A DNA stretch of 64,000 nucleotides from VAXT01 sp963698015 (lineage in GTDB: Bacteria > Actinomycetota > Thermoleophilia > Gaiellales > Gaiellaceae): positions 496,001 through 560,000 of the forward strand of contig OY969109.1 of the NCBI GenBank assembly GCA_963698015.1, read 5' to 3'. Each line of letters opens with the position of its first letter. The first letter of the stretch is position 1. Both the position numbers and the translations under genes were made by a program. A model generated the notes under the pieces. That model made no database searches, was not told the origin of the DNA, and saw only the letters and a list, made by a program, of their open reading frames with translations. Shown piece by piece: positions 16,914 to 24,456 of the stretch.

Positions 16914-17716
16914 TCCTCGGTCACGTCGCGGCGCAGGAAGACGAGGTACGCGACCGTGAGCGGAACCCCGACGTAGAGCGCACAGACCCAGGCCGCGCGC
17001 CCGATCGGCTGCCAGTCCGCGGGCACGCGGAGAAAGCCGTGCCACGCGTCGAACTGCGTCGCGAGGAGATACGGCCGGATGCCCTCGGTCCCGGGCAGAA
17101 CGGTCAGTAGCTGCATGAGGAGCGCAAACATCAGAGCGCCCACCACCGACGCCGCACTGTTCCGCGTGATCGTCGAGAGCATGAGCGCGAACGAAGCGAT
17201 TCCGGCCAGCGGCAGGAAGTAGACCCCGATGCTCGCCGCGAGCAGGGCGAGGCCATGGCCCGTCGAGACCGTCGTTCCGGACAACGACGTCAGCGGGTTG
17301 AAGCCCCAGGCGAGCCCGCCCGCGATCAGTCCGATCGTCGCCATCGCGACGACGACGGCCGCGGTATAGGTGAGCGTCGCGAGCACCTTGCCCGCAAAGA
17401 TCTGCCCGCGTTCGCGCGAGCGGGTGAGGATCGTCTTCAGCGTCCCGTTCTGGCTCTCCGAGGCGACGACGTCCCCGGCGACGAGTGACGTGATCAGCGG
17501 GAACGCCCAGAACGACATGAAGAACAGCGCGACGAACGGGACGGCGAGCCCCGTGTCCCGGATGTAGCGCCCGAGCGGCACGTCGTTCGGCCCGCCCGAC
17601 TGGAACTGGAGGACGATCACGAAGAGCAGCGGCACGAGCATCGCCGCGCCGAGCCCGAGGTACGTCCGCTTCTGTGCCAGCAGCTTCGCGAGCTCCCAGC
17701 GGTAGACCGCGCTCAT
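16910..17716 (-). CDS. ABC-2 type transporter permease
   Basis: 268 residues with six TM segments. The N-terminus 'RWELAKLLAQKRTYLGLGA', the loop 'VAGDVVASESQNGTLKTILTRSRERGQIFAGKV' and the rest are typical of the ABC-2 permease family. It overlaps the ATPase gene by ATGA and is the third gene of an operon with it and a secreted LolA/MucB-like protein. The substrate is unknown; export of a lipid, peptide or drug is likely. Its stop overlaps the restored stop of the convergent transpeptidase gene. Confidence 0.88.
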   Translation of the reverse strand: MSAVYRWELAKLLAQKRTYLGLGAAMLVPLLFVIVLQFQSGGPNDVPLGRYIRDTGLAVPFVALFFMSFWAFPLITSLVAGDVVASESQNGTLKTILTRSRERGQIFAGKVLATLTYTAAVVVAMATIGLIAGGLAWGFNPLTSLSGTTVSTGHGLALLAASIGVYFLPLAGIASFALMLSTITRNSAASVVGALMFALLMQLLTVLPGTEGIRPYLLATQFDAWHGFLRVPADWQPIGRAAWVCALYVGVPLTVAYLVFLRRDVTED

Positions 17717-18660
17717 GCGACCTCCGCCCGCGCCGCGCTCTTGTCGCCGGACTCGCCTCCGGTCAGCCCGAGGAAGAGCTCCTCGAGGCTCGCCGTCTCC
17801 GGGACGAGCGCGGTGATGCCGATGCGCGCCTGGCCGAGAGCGATCGAGATCGCGGCGGCCGCCTGCTCGTCGGCCTGGAACCGGAGCTCGGGGCCTTCGA
17901 CGCGGATCTTCTCGACGCCCCTCTGGGCCGAGCAGATCATCAGCGCGCGCTCCGGCTCGGTGGCGCGCAACCGGTACTCGGACTGCGCCGTGGCGAGCAG
18001 GTCGTGCAGCGTTCCCTCGTAGACGATCGTCCCGGTGCGGATGATCGCGACCCGGTTGCAGAGGTCCTCGACCTCGCCCAGGAGATGGCTGGACAGAAGG
18101 ACGGTGATGCCTTCGCCCGCGAGCCGGCGCACGAGCGCGCGCATGTCGCGCATGCCGGCCGGATCGAGCCCGGTCGTCGGCTCGTCGAGCAGGAGCAGGC
18201 GCGGATCGCGGAGGAGCGACGCGGCGATCCCGAGCCGCTGGCGCATCCCGTGCGAGTACCCGCCAACCCTGTCGCCGGCGCGGTCGCGCAACTCGACGAT
18301 GTCGAGCATCTCGTCGATGCGGCGGCTCGCACCCTGGCCGTCATAGGCGGCGAGTAGGCGCAGGTTCTTGCGGCCGGACATGTACGGGTAGAAGCGCGGA
18401 GCCTCGACGAAGCCCGCGACTCCGTCGAGCGCCTTGCGAACGCCCTCCTTGACCGGGTCGCGGCCGAAGAGCTCGACCGAGCCACCGCTCGGCCGAATCA
18501 GGCCCAGCATCATGCGCAGCGACGTCGTCTTGCCGGCGCCGTTCGGCCCCAGGTAGCCGAAGACGTCGCCCGGCTCGACCGTCAGGTCGACGTTGTCGAC
18601 CGCGCGGATCCTCCCGTACCGCTTGACGAGCCCGCGCGCGGCGACTGGAGGCGCGCTCAC
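17713..18660 (-). CDS. ABC transporter ATP-binding protein (partner of the ABC-2 permease)
   Basis: 315 residues from a GTG at 18660 that overlaps the upstream stop (GTGA). Walker A GPNGAGKTT, the Q-loop, a signature region YSHGMRQRLGIA (His where LSGGQ has Gly) and Walker B LLLLDEPTTGLDP are all present, followed by the D-loop and switch His in LLSSHLLGEVE. The C-terminal 80 residues form the extension common in exporters of the CcmA/NatA type. It pairs with the permease downstream. Confidence 0.95.
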   Translation of the reverse strand: MSAPPVAARGLVKRYGRIRAVDNVDLTVEPGDVFGYLGPNGAGKTTSLRMMLGLIRPSGGSVELFGRDPVKEGVRKALDGVAGFVEAPRFYPYMSGRKNLRLLAAYDGQGASRRIDEMLDIVELRDRAGDRVGGYSHGMRQRLGIAASLLRDPRLLLLDEPTTGLDPAGMRDMRALVRRLAGEGITVLLSSHLLGEVEDLCNRVAIIRTGTIVYEGTLHDLLATAQSEYRLRATEPERALMICSAQRGVEKIRVEGPELRFQADEQAAAAISIALGQARIGITALVPETASLEELFLGLTGGESGDKSAARAEVA

Positions 18661-19796
18661 CGCAGGCTGCGCGCCGCGGACTCGGCCACGGACGGCTTGA
18701 CGGAGCCGGCGAGGACGTACGAGACGCCACCGCGCTCCCAGGTGAGGACGGTCGCGAGCGGCGTCGCGAGCTCGTGTCCCTCGACGCCGCCGAGTGGAAC
18801 GGTCGGGAGAGCCTGGAGCTGAGAGGCTTCTGAGCCCGCTCCGGCCTCGCGCTCGAGCACCGTGATCGCCCCGAGCCCTTCGCCGTACACGACAAGCACT
18901 CCGCGGTGTGGGCCGCGACCGACGACTCGGGTCGCGCTGCGCTGGAGGCCTGCGAGCGAGTCGGGCGCGACGACTTCGAATGGAAGCTTGGTCGGACGCG
19001 CCTCGCTCTTGCCTCGCTCGCGTCCCGAGGGCGCGGCGAGGTCGACGACCCTCGCGCCCGCCGGCGGCGCGATCGCTACTGTCGAGAGCGGCACCGACCC
19101 GTACCTGATGCTCGTCGCCTGGAGCTCGAGCACGGGCTTCGTCCCGCCGCGCGCGTAGATCGCCGCGCGTAGAGGCACGCCGCGCGTCGCATCCCACGCG
19201 AGCCGTACCGAGCCGAGCAGGCCGCCGGGCTCGTTCGGCGAGAGCTGGACCGTGTACGCGGGCCGTCCGCCGACGTTCGACGGCTTGGCCGACGAGACGT
19301 TCACGTGCTTCGTCAGCTGGGCCAGGAAGGCGCCGATCCCGGCGACGGACGGCGGAGCGTGCCGCGCCTGGCGCTGTCCGGCCGGAAGCTCGATCCGGTA
19401 GACCGTGTTCGACGACGCGTCGAAGACCGTCGCCTCACCCCGCTTCCAGACGACCTGCACGTCACCCGCGTTCGACTGCAGCTCGAGGCGCCCACGGCCG
19501 TCGTTGCGCATCCAGAGCCGTCCGGAAGCACCGGACATGAGCGCGGACCCGGCCTGGCCGAGGAGCGCTCCGTTCGGGAACAGCCCATTCGTGAACCGGA
19601 TCCGGGCGGTGATACCTGCGGGCTTGGAGGCCGCGAGCCCCTCGTGGATCGCGCCCGGGAGCGGCTTGGCCGCCGGAACCGGGCCGGATCCACCCGAGGC
19701 CGCGATCGCGAGCGTCGTCCCGCCCGCGACGAGCAATGCCGCGGCCACCCCTACGAGCAGCAGGCCGCGGGTCGAAAGCGTGCGCAGGAACTTCAC
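18657..19796 (-). CDS. Secreted LolA/MucB-like protein, first gene of the ABC-2 operon
   Basis: 379 residues from a GTG at 19796, preceded by AGGAGG. A single N-terminal hydrophobic segment (LLLVGVAAALLVAGGTTLAIA) anchors or exports it. The rest resembles LolA-fold/MucB-like proteins: 'GITARIRFTNGLFP', 'GRLWMRNDGRGRLELQSNAGDVQVVWKRGEATVFDASSNTVYRIELP' is the half-barrel with hydrophobic pocket. The C-terminal part (about residues 250-379) repeats a smaller domain. It may present a substrate to the ABC exporter or act as a sensor; neither is proved. It is coupled by GTGA to the ATPase gene. Confidence 0.65.
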   Translation of the reverse strand: MKFLRTLSTRGLLLVGVAAALLVAGGTTLAIAASGGSGPVPAAKPLPGAIHEGLAASKPAGITARIRFTNGLFPNGALLGQAGSALMSGASGRLWMRNDGRGRLELQSNAGDVQVVWKRGEATVFDASSNTVYRIELPAGQRQARHAPPSVAGIGAFLAQLTKHVNVSSAKPSNVGGRPAYTVQLSPNEPGGLLGSVRLAWDATRGVPLRAAIYARGGTKPVLELQATSIRYGSVPLSTVAIAPPAGARVVDLAAPSGRERGKSEARPTKLPFEVVAPDSLAGLQRSATRVVGRGPHRGVLVVYGEGLGAITVLEREAGAGSEASQLQALPTVPLGGVEGHELATPLATVLTWERGGVSYVLAGSVKPSVAESAARSLR

Positions 19797-19852
19797 TGCG
19801 CCTCCTGTTCTAGCGATTCCGACATGAACACCGTATGAATGCGCCCACGAAC

Positions 19853-19886
19853 GACTGCGACCCGCCAGAGGAGGCGGGTCGCAGTC
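19853..19886 (-). terminator. 14-bp hairpin downstream of the helical secreted-protein gene
   Basis: Arms GACTGCGACCCGCC (19853-19866) and GGCGGGTCGCAGTC (19873-19886) pair perfectly with a 6-nt loop. The flank TCGACGGATCGGAG, which precedes the hairpin on the minus strand, is shared with a second hairpin at 20685-20713, on the other side of the same gene. Confidence 0.8.
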
Positions 19887-19911
19887 GACGGATCGGAGCG
19901 TGATGCAGAGG

Positions 19912-20601
19912 TCAGGCGGCCGGCTTCCAGGCACTGTTGTCCGGCGGCCCATGCCGCCAGTGGAAGCGACCACGCGCGCCCGGCCCCGGGAAGGTGCCGT
20001 TGACGATGTCGTCGATCCGGGACTCGAGCGCCTTCTGCGCGTCCTTGGCCTGCGCCTCGGTCAGGAAGCCGTTCTTGACGGCCTGGTCGAGGTCTTTCTT
20101 CGCGCCGTCGACGATTGCCTTCTTCAGGCCGTCGACGGACTTGTGCTGCGCCTTGGCGACGCCGGCGAGCGACTTGCCGTTCGCGAGCTTCTGGAAGAGC
20201 TGCGGAACGGTCAGCCCGAGGTAGTCGGCGGCGGCCGAGAGGTGGCCGTGGGCGCCGAAGCGCGCGTGGCCGAAGTCGCCGAAGCGATGCGGGCCGAAGC
20301 GGTGCGGGCCGCCGAAGAAGAGCGGACCTTCGCCCTTCTCGATCCGCGCCTTCAGCGCGTCGGCCTGCGCCTTCGTGATCCGGCCTGACTTGAGGTCGGC
20401 GTTGACCTGGTCGATCGCCGCCGCCTTCGTCGCGTCCTCGAGCTTCTGCGTCGAGATCCCGAGATGGCCGGCGACCCTCGCCAGGAAACCGTCGCCACGC
20501 GTCGCGGAGCCCTTTGACGCGGCGATCGCGCCACCTGCTCCGACGACGAGCGAGAGGGACGCCGCGGCGACGAGTGCTCGTTTTGAGTTGAGGTTGTTCA
20601 T
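19912..20601 (-). CDS. Secreted Ala/Lys-rich helical protein of unknown function
   Basis: 229 residues with an N-terminal signal sequence (ALVAAASLSLVVGAGGAIA). Two similar helical regions each contain a 'long helix + G-[RF]-[IL]-T-[KE]-A-Q-A' pattern: ADLKSGRITKAQADALKARIEKG near residue 70 and AVKNGFLTEAQAKDAQKALESRI near residue 195. A Gly/His/Phe-rich linker (FGGPHRFGPHRFGDFGHARFG) sits between them. The helix-turn pattern is reminiscent of SHOCT and DUF2680-type proteins. Its promoter region carries the CCTGA...GCGG.CTAAG motif shared with htrA and its two-component system, so it may be an envelope-stress target. Confidence 0.65.
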   Translation of the reverse strand: MNNLNSKRALVAAASLSLVVGAGGAIAASKGSATRGDGFLARVAGHLGISTQKLEDATKAAAIDQVNADLKSGRITKAQADALKARIEKGEGPLFFGGPHRFGPHRFGDFGHARFGAHGHLSAAADYLGLTVPQLFQKLANGKSLAGVAKAQHKSVDGLKKAIVDGAKKDLDQAVKNGFLTEAQAKDAQKALESRIDDIVNGTFPGPGARGRFHWRHGPPDNSAWKPAA

Positions 20602-20633
20602 TCGGTCTCCTTCCTCTTCTCAGATAAGCACGA

Positions 20634-20680
20634 TCCGCTAAGAAAAACCTGAATCGCGCCTATGAGCGGCCTAAGAAAAC
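20634..20680 (-). promoter_or_regulatory. Candidate response-regulator site upstream of the helical secreted-protein gene
   Basis: Contains CGCTAAGAAAAACCTGA followed by TGAGCGGCCTAAG (20663-20675), 33 bp upstream of the start at 20601. The same arrangement recurs at 20761-20805, and a shorter form at 22065-22080 and 24152-24167. Confidence 0.4.
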
Positions 20681-20684
20681 GAAA

Positions 20685-20713
20685 GCGGCCCGCAAGGGGA
20701 GGGCGCGGGCCGC
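20685..20713 (-). terminator. Second hairpin with the same flank as the terminator at 19853
   Basis: Arms GCGGCCCGC (20685-20693) and GCGGGCCGC (20705-20713) with an 11-nt loop. The adjacent TCGACGGATTGGAGTGT matches the flank of the 19853 hairpin. Only HtrA transcription, ending 140 bp upstream, would need it now. Confidence 0.55.
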
Positions 20714-20760
20714 ATTCGACGGATTGGAGTGTTCTGTGCTGCTCGAGATGGAATCAAGGT

Positions 20761-20805
20761 CGGCTAAGGGAAACCTGAGAGCGGTCTAAGAAGGAGCTAA
20801 GAAAT
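20761..20805 (-). promoter_or_regulatory. Candidate response-regulator site without a matching gene
   Basis: GGCTAAGGGAAACCTGAGAG then CGGTCTAAG and GAGCTAAG. It duplicates the promoter-type motif of 20634-20680 but has no gene directly downstream on the minus strand, only the hairpin at 20685. It may be left from a deleted paralogue. Confidence 0.35.
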
Positions 20806-20807
20806 GG

Positions 20808-20840
20808 GACATGTCCCAGGGACAGGCCCTGGGACATGTC
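20808..20840. repeat. Palindromic 33-bp repeat downstream of htrA
   Basis: Arms GACATGTCCCAGGG (20808-20821) and CCCTGGGACATGTC (20827-20840) are perfectly complementary around ACAGG. Each arm contains the palindrome GACATGTC. A shorter relative occurs inside mutM at 29208-29236. It may serve as the htrA terminator (14 bp beyond its stop) or be a dispersed REP-like repeat. Confidence 0.65.
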
Positions 20841-20854
20841 TCGAAGCCGCTTCG

Positions 20855-22006
20855 CTACGGGGTGATCTGCGCCGGGCGCGTGGCGAGCTTGACGCTCACG
20901 GTCTTGCTCTCGCCCTTGCGCCAGTAGGTGATCTCGATCGTGTCGCCCGGGTGGTGGGCGTCGATCGCCTGCTGAACGCCTTCGGCCGTCGTCACCTTCT
21001 GGCCGTCGATGGCGGTGATGACGTCGCCGCCGGTCGGATAGGTCTGGCCCTCGATCGTCTTCTGCCCTGTGGAGCCGACCAGGTTGGCGCGCTCGGCCGG
21101 CGTGTTCGAGCTCACCCGCGTGATCTCGACGCCCTCGACCGCGCCGAGCTGGCCGGCGACCGTGGACGGGATCTCCTGGACGGAGACTCCGAGGTAGGCG
21201 TGCTCGACCTTGCCGCTCGAGATCAGCGTGTCCGCGATCGACTTGACCGTGTCGGAGGGAATCGCGAATCCGACCCCCACATTGGCGCCCGTGTCACCGG
21301 CGATCTGCGCGTTCACGCCGACCACCTGGGCGCTCGAATTGAGCAGCGGGCCGCCCGAGTTGCCGTGGTTGATCGCGGCGTCGGTCTGGATCGAGTCGTT
21401 GATCGTGAATTGGTTCGGCGCCTGCATCTGGCGATGGAGGGCGCTGACGATTCCGGACGTGAGCGTCTCCTCGAGGCCGAACGGGCTTCCGATCGCGACC
21501 ACGGTGTCACCGACCCGCAGCTGGTTCGAATCGCCGAGCTGCAATGGATGAAGCACCGACGACGGGGCGTCGACCTTGATCACGGCCAGGTCCGTCGACG
21601 GGTCGGATCCGACGACCGAGGCCTTGTACGTGTTCCCGTTCCAGAACCGGACCGAGACCGAGTCTGCTTTGTCGACGACGTGCTCGTTGGTGACGATGTG
21701 CCCGTCGCTGTCGATCACGAAGCCGGAGCCCTGGACCTGGGCCTCCTGGTTGCCCGTCGGAGTCGCCTGAGGCGAGGAGACGGTGATCTCGACAACGCCC
21801 TGGTAGGTCTGCCGGTAGATCTCGCCGGGCGTGAGGGCGCTGCTGTCGGCCGCGGGCTCGGAGCTCTGGACGCGCACCGGCTGCACGACGGTCTTCGTCG
21901 AGGACGGGTGCGCAACCGAATAGGCGACTGCGCCCGCACCCGCGCCGAGGGCGAGGGTGCCGACCAGCACCATTGCGACAATTGGGAGTCGGGAGCGTCG
22001 ATTCAT
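20855..22006 (-). CDS. htrA: HtrA/DegP-family membrane-anchored serine protease with PDZ domain
   Basis: 383 residues from the ATG at 22006 (AAAGGA upstream). One TM near residues 8-30 anchors it, with the protease outside. The trypsin-like triad is His in TNEHVV (about 107), Asp in TDLAVIK (about 137) and Ser in GNSGGPL (about 215). A PDZ domain follows (about 280-375; 'GVEITRVSSNTPAERANL', 'GGDVITAIDGQKV'). It degrades misfolded envelope proteins. It is divergent from an OmpR-family regulator and kinase, the same partnership as mycobacterial MprAB-PepD. The shared intergenic region 22007-22142 contains a candidate operator. Confidence 0.93.
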   Translation of the reverse strand: MNRRSRLPIVAMVLVGTLALGAGAGAVAYSVAHPSSTKTVVQPVRVQSSEPAADSSALTPGEIYRQTYQGVVEITVSSPQATPTGNQEAQVQGSGFVIDSDGHIVTNEHVVDKADSVSVRFWNGNTYKASVVGSDPSTDLAVIKVDAPSSVLHPLQLGDSNQLRVGDTVVAIGSPFGLEETLTSGIVSALHRQMQAPNQFTINDSIQTDAAINHGNSGGPLLNSSAQVVGVNAQIAGDTGANVGVGFAIPSDTVKSIADTLISSGKVEHAYLGVSVQEIPSTVAGQLGAVEGVEITRVSSNTPAERANLVGSTGQKTIEGQTYPTGGDVITAIDGQKVTTAEGVQQAIDAHHPGDTIEITYWRKGESKTVSVKLATRPAQITP

Positions 22007-22064
22007 TTCGATCCTTTCGGAAAAGTGGCTTGCCCCCATGAGAGCAGCACCACCCCGTACCCTG

Positions 22065-22080
22065 CCTGAGAGCGGGCTAA
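22065..22080 (+). promoter_or_regulatory. Candidate response-regulator site in the htrA/two-component divergent region
   Basis: CCTGAGAGCGGGCTAA, 15 of 16 positions identical to the site at 20774-20789 and close to the complement of 24152-24167. Further CTTAAC and CTTAG-type words lie at 22088-22110. It is positioned to control htrA and the regulator gene together. Confidence 0.45.
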
Positions 22081-22142
22081 ATGTTCCGTTAAGGAAAGAT
22101 TTTCTTAGTCGCCATTCAGAGTACTCAAGCAACAATTGGCCC

Positions 22143-22817
22143 ATGAAGATCCTCGTCGTCGACGATGAGCGCGCCGTGCGCGAGTCCCTGCGCCGTGCCC
22201 TCGAGCTCGAGGGCTACGAGATCGAGCTCGCGGCCGACGGCAGCGAGGCGCTCTACCGGCTCGAGAGCGGCGAGGAGCCCGACGCGATGATCCTCGACGT
22301 CCTCATGCCCGGCGTCGACGGGCTGGAGGTCTGCCGGCGGGTGCGCGGGACGGGCAGCAGGCTTCCCGTGCTGATGCTGACGGCGCGCACCGAGGTCGAG
22401 GACCGGGTCGCCGGGCTCGACGCGGGCGCCGACGACTACGTGACGAAGCCGTTCGCGCTCGAGGAGCTGCTCGCGCGCGTGCGGGCCCTGCTCCGCCGGA
22501 CGACCGACGAGGAAGGCGAGGCCGTGCGGTTCGCCGACCTCGAGCTCGACCCGACGACGCGCGAGGTGACGCGTGGCGGGCGGCCGATCGAGCTGACGCG
22601 GACGGAGTTTTCGCTGCTCGAGCTCTTCATGCGGAACCCACGCCAGGTGCTCACGCGCACGATCATCTTCGAGCGTGTGTGGGGCTACGACTTCGGGTAC
22701 GCGTCAAACTCCCTCGACGTGTACATCGGATACCTGCGGCGCAAGACCGAAGCTGACGGCGAGCCTCGTCTGATCCAGACGGTCCGCGGCGTCGGCTACG
22801 CACTCCGAGAGTCATGA
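22143..22817 (+). CDS. OmpR/PhoB-family response regulator (MprA-like)
   Basis: 224 residues from ATG 22143. Receiver domain (1-120): acidic pair DDE near residue 8, phospho-acceptor Asp in LDVLMPGVDG (about 51), Thr in MLTAR and Lys in VTKPFALEELLARV (about 101). Winged-helix domain (125-224): 'LTRTEFSLLELFMRNPRQVLTRTIIFERVWGYDFGYASNSLDVYIGYLRRKTE', typical of OmpR/PhoB. It overlaps the kinase gene by ATGA. Divergence from htrA and the recurring motif around it suggest autoregulation and control of envelope-stress genes. Confidence 0.95.
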   Translation: MKILVVDDERAVRESLRRALELEGYEIELAADGSEALYRLESGEEPDAMILDVLMPGVDGLEVCRRVRGTGSRLPVLMLTARTEVEDRVAGLDAGADDYVTKPFALEELLARVRALLRRTTDEEGEAVRFADLELDPTTREVTRGGRPIELTRTEFSLLELFMRNPRQVLTRTIIFERVWGYDFGYASNSLDVYIGYLRRKTEADGEPRLIQTVRGVGYALRES

Positions 22818-24133
22818 GTTTTCGCGCGCGGCTGGCTCTCGTCGCAGCGGCGGCTGTCGCGCTGGCCGTGGTCGCCGCCTCGGCCGTCGTCTACTTCGTC
22901 GTCAAGGACGAGCTCTACTCGAGCGTCGACGCCTCGCTGCGCAGCAGCATGGAGCACATCCAGCGCGGGCCCGTCTTCGACTTCACCGAGGGCCCGCCGC
23001 AGCCGGGCGTCTTCGGTGGATACCCGCAGGCGGTCCGCCAGGACGGCGTCACGTGCTGCGGGAACCTGAAGCTGCCGGTGACCGAGCACGACCTGAGCGT
23101 CGCCCGCGGCGAGAGCAACACGTACTACGCGGACGCGCGCGTCGGCGGCAACCACGTCCGCATCATCACGTTCCCCTACCAGCCCGGTTATGCGGTCCAG
23201 ATCGCACGGCCGCTCGACGAGACCGACCGGGCCCTGGCCCGGATCCGCTGGCTCCTGATCCTGATCGCCACCGGCGGGACGCTCATCGCCGGCGGGCTCG
23301 GGCTGATCGTCTCCCGCGCGGCGCTGACCCCGGTCCGGCGCCTCACGCAGGCGACCGAGACAGTGACCGAGACGGGCGATCTCTCGGAGCGGATCGACGT
23401 CGGTGGCAAGGACGAGCTCAGCCGGCTCGCGAGCAGCTTCAACACGATGCTCGGAGCGCTCGAGGAGTCGACGCGCGCCCGCAGCCAGCTCGTCGCGGAC
23501 GCCTCGCACGAGCTCCGCACGCCGCTGACGAGCCTGCGGACGAACATCGAGGTGCTGGCGAGCGACCGGGAGCTGCCGGCGGGCGAGCGGGAGCGACTCC
23601 TGTCGGACGTCGTCGAGCAGCTCGGCGAGATGACGATGCTGATCTCCGAGCTGATCGAGCTCGCGCGGGGCGAGCGGCATCAGGCAGAGCCCGAGGACGT
23701 GCGCCTCGACCTCGTCGCCGCGGGTGCAGTCGAGCGGACGAAGCGCAACCGCCCCGGGGTCGAGTTCAAGACCGACCTCGAGGAGTCGCTCGTAAACGGC
23801 GTCCCCGAGACGCTCGACCGCGCGCTCGGCAACCTGCTCGACAACGCGGCCAAGTGGAGCCCGCCGGACGGCGAGGTGGAGATCGCGGTGCACGGCGGCG
23901 AGGTCACCGTCCGCGACCATGGGCCGGGGATCGACGAGGAGGACCTGCCGTACGTCTTCGACCGCTTCTATCGGGCGCGCTCCGCCCGCGGCCTGCCCGG
24001 CTCGGGGCTCGGGCTCGCGATCGTCCGACAGGTCGCGCAGGCACACGGCGGCACCGTCGTCGCGGAACGGGCCGAGGGCGGCGGCACGCTGATGCGCTTC
24101 CGGCTCAACGGCGCGGCCGCGGAAAACTCTTAA
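22814..24133 (+). CDS. Sensor histidine kinase (MprB-like), partner of the OmpR-family regulator
   Basis: 439 residues. TM1 (10-32), an extracytoplasmic sensor of about 115 residues containing a vicinal Cys pair (GVTCCGN), TM2 (about 150-172), HAMP (AALTPVRRLTQATETV...), a HisKA box with the phospho-His in ADASHELRTPLTSLR (about 232), N-box LGNLLDNAAKWS, G1 VRDHGPGID, F-box and G2 GSGLGLAIV. The CC pair could be a redox sensor, which would fit the neighbouring flavin/redox genes; this is inference. Translationally coupled to the regulator. Confidence 0.95.
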   Translation: MSFRARLALVAAAAVALAVVAASAVVYFVVKDELYSSVDASLRSSMEHIQRGPVFDFTEGPPQPGVFGGYPQAVRQDGVTCCGNLKLPVTEHDLSVARGESNTYYADARVGGNHVRIITFPYQPGYAVQIARPLDETDRALARIRWLLILIATGGTLIAGGLGLIVSRAALTPVRRLTQATETVTETGDLSERIDVGGKDELSRLASSFNTMLGALEESTRARSQLVADASHELRTPLTSLRTNIEVLASDRELPAGERERLLSDVVEQLGEMTMLISELIELARGERHQAEPEDVRLDLVAAGAVERTKRNRPGVEFKTDLEESLVNGVPETLDRALGNLLDNAAKWSPPDGEVEIAVHGGEVTVRDHGPGIDEEDLPYVFDRFYRARSARGLPGSGLGLAIVRQVAQAHGGTVVAERAEGGGTLMRFRLNGAAAENS

Positions 24134-24151
24134 CGAGGCCTTACCCGCCGT

Positions 24152-24167
24152 TTACCCGGCTCTCAGG
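24152..24167 (-). promoter_or_regulatory. Candidate response-regulator site upstream of the small membrane protein/apbE operon
   Basis: The minus strand reads CCTGAGAGCCGGGTAA, matching the sites near htrA in 14 of 16 positions. It is 14 bp before the ATG at 24181. TTACCCG is also repeated directly at 24141-24147 and 24152-24158. Confidence 0.4.
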
Positions 24168-24180
24168 CTTGTCCGGTTCC

Positions 24181-24456
24181 ATGGGACGCATGCCCGAACC
24201 CGAGCCGAGCCCACAACGGTCGCGCATCGCCGCCGCCAAGGAGCGGGCCGAGAAGGCAAAGACCGTTCTCCTCACTGCGGCAGTGATCGCGTTCTTCGGC
24301 GCGATGGCAGCAGAGCGCGGCGCGCACCACGGCTCTACCTCGAGCGGCAGCCGGCCCGCGGCCTCCTCGGAGGAGTCCGACGACTTCGGGTTCTTCGACG
24401 ACGGCGGGCTCGCGCCGTCGCAGGGGCAGCCGTCGACGACGACGCACACGTCGTGA
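24181..24456 (+). CDS. Small single-pass membrane protein with Ser/Thr/Asp-rich tail
   Basis: 91 residues. A basic N-terminal stretch (QRSRIAAAKERAEKAK) is followed by one TM (TVLLTAAVIAFFGAMAA, about 28-44) and an outside tail rich in Ser, Gly, Asp and Thr (HHGSTSSGSRP, DDFGFFDDGG). The stop overlaps apbE by GTGA, so it is translationally coupled to the flavin transferase. I do not recognise a family. Its Ser/Thr-rich tail lacks the canonical flavinylation motif (DGxTG-like), so a substrate role for ApbE is only a possibility. Confidence 0.65.
   Translation: MGRMPEPEPSPQRSRIAAAKERAEKAKTVLLTAAVIAFFGAMAAERGAHHGSTSSGSRPAASSEESDDFGFFDDGGLAPSQGQPSTTTHTS

Noticed and set aside
22796..24046. 416-codon minus-strand frame over the histidine kinase gene
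   Set aside because: The plus-strand kinase has all catalytic boxes. The antisense frame is compositional.
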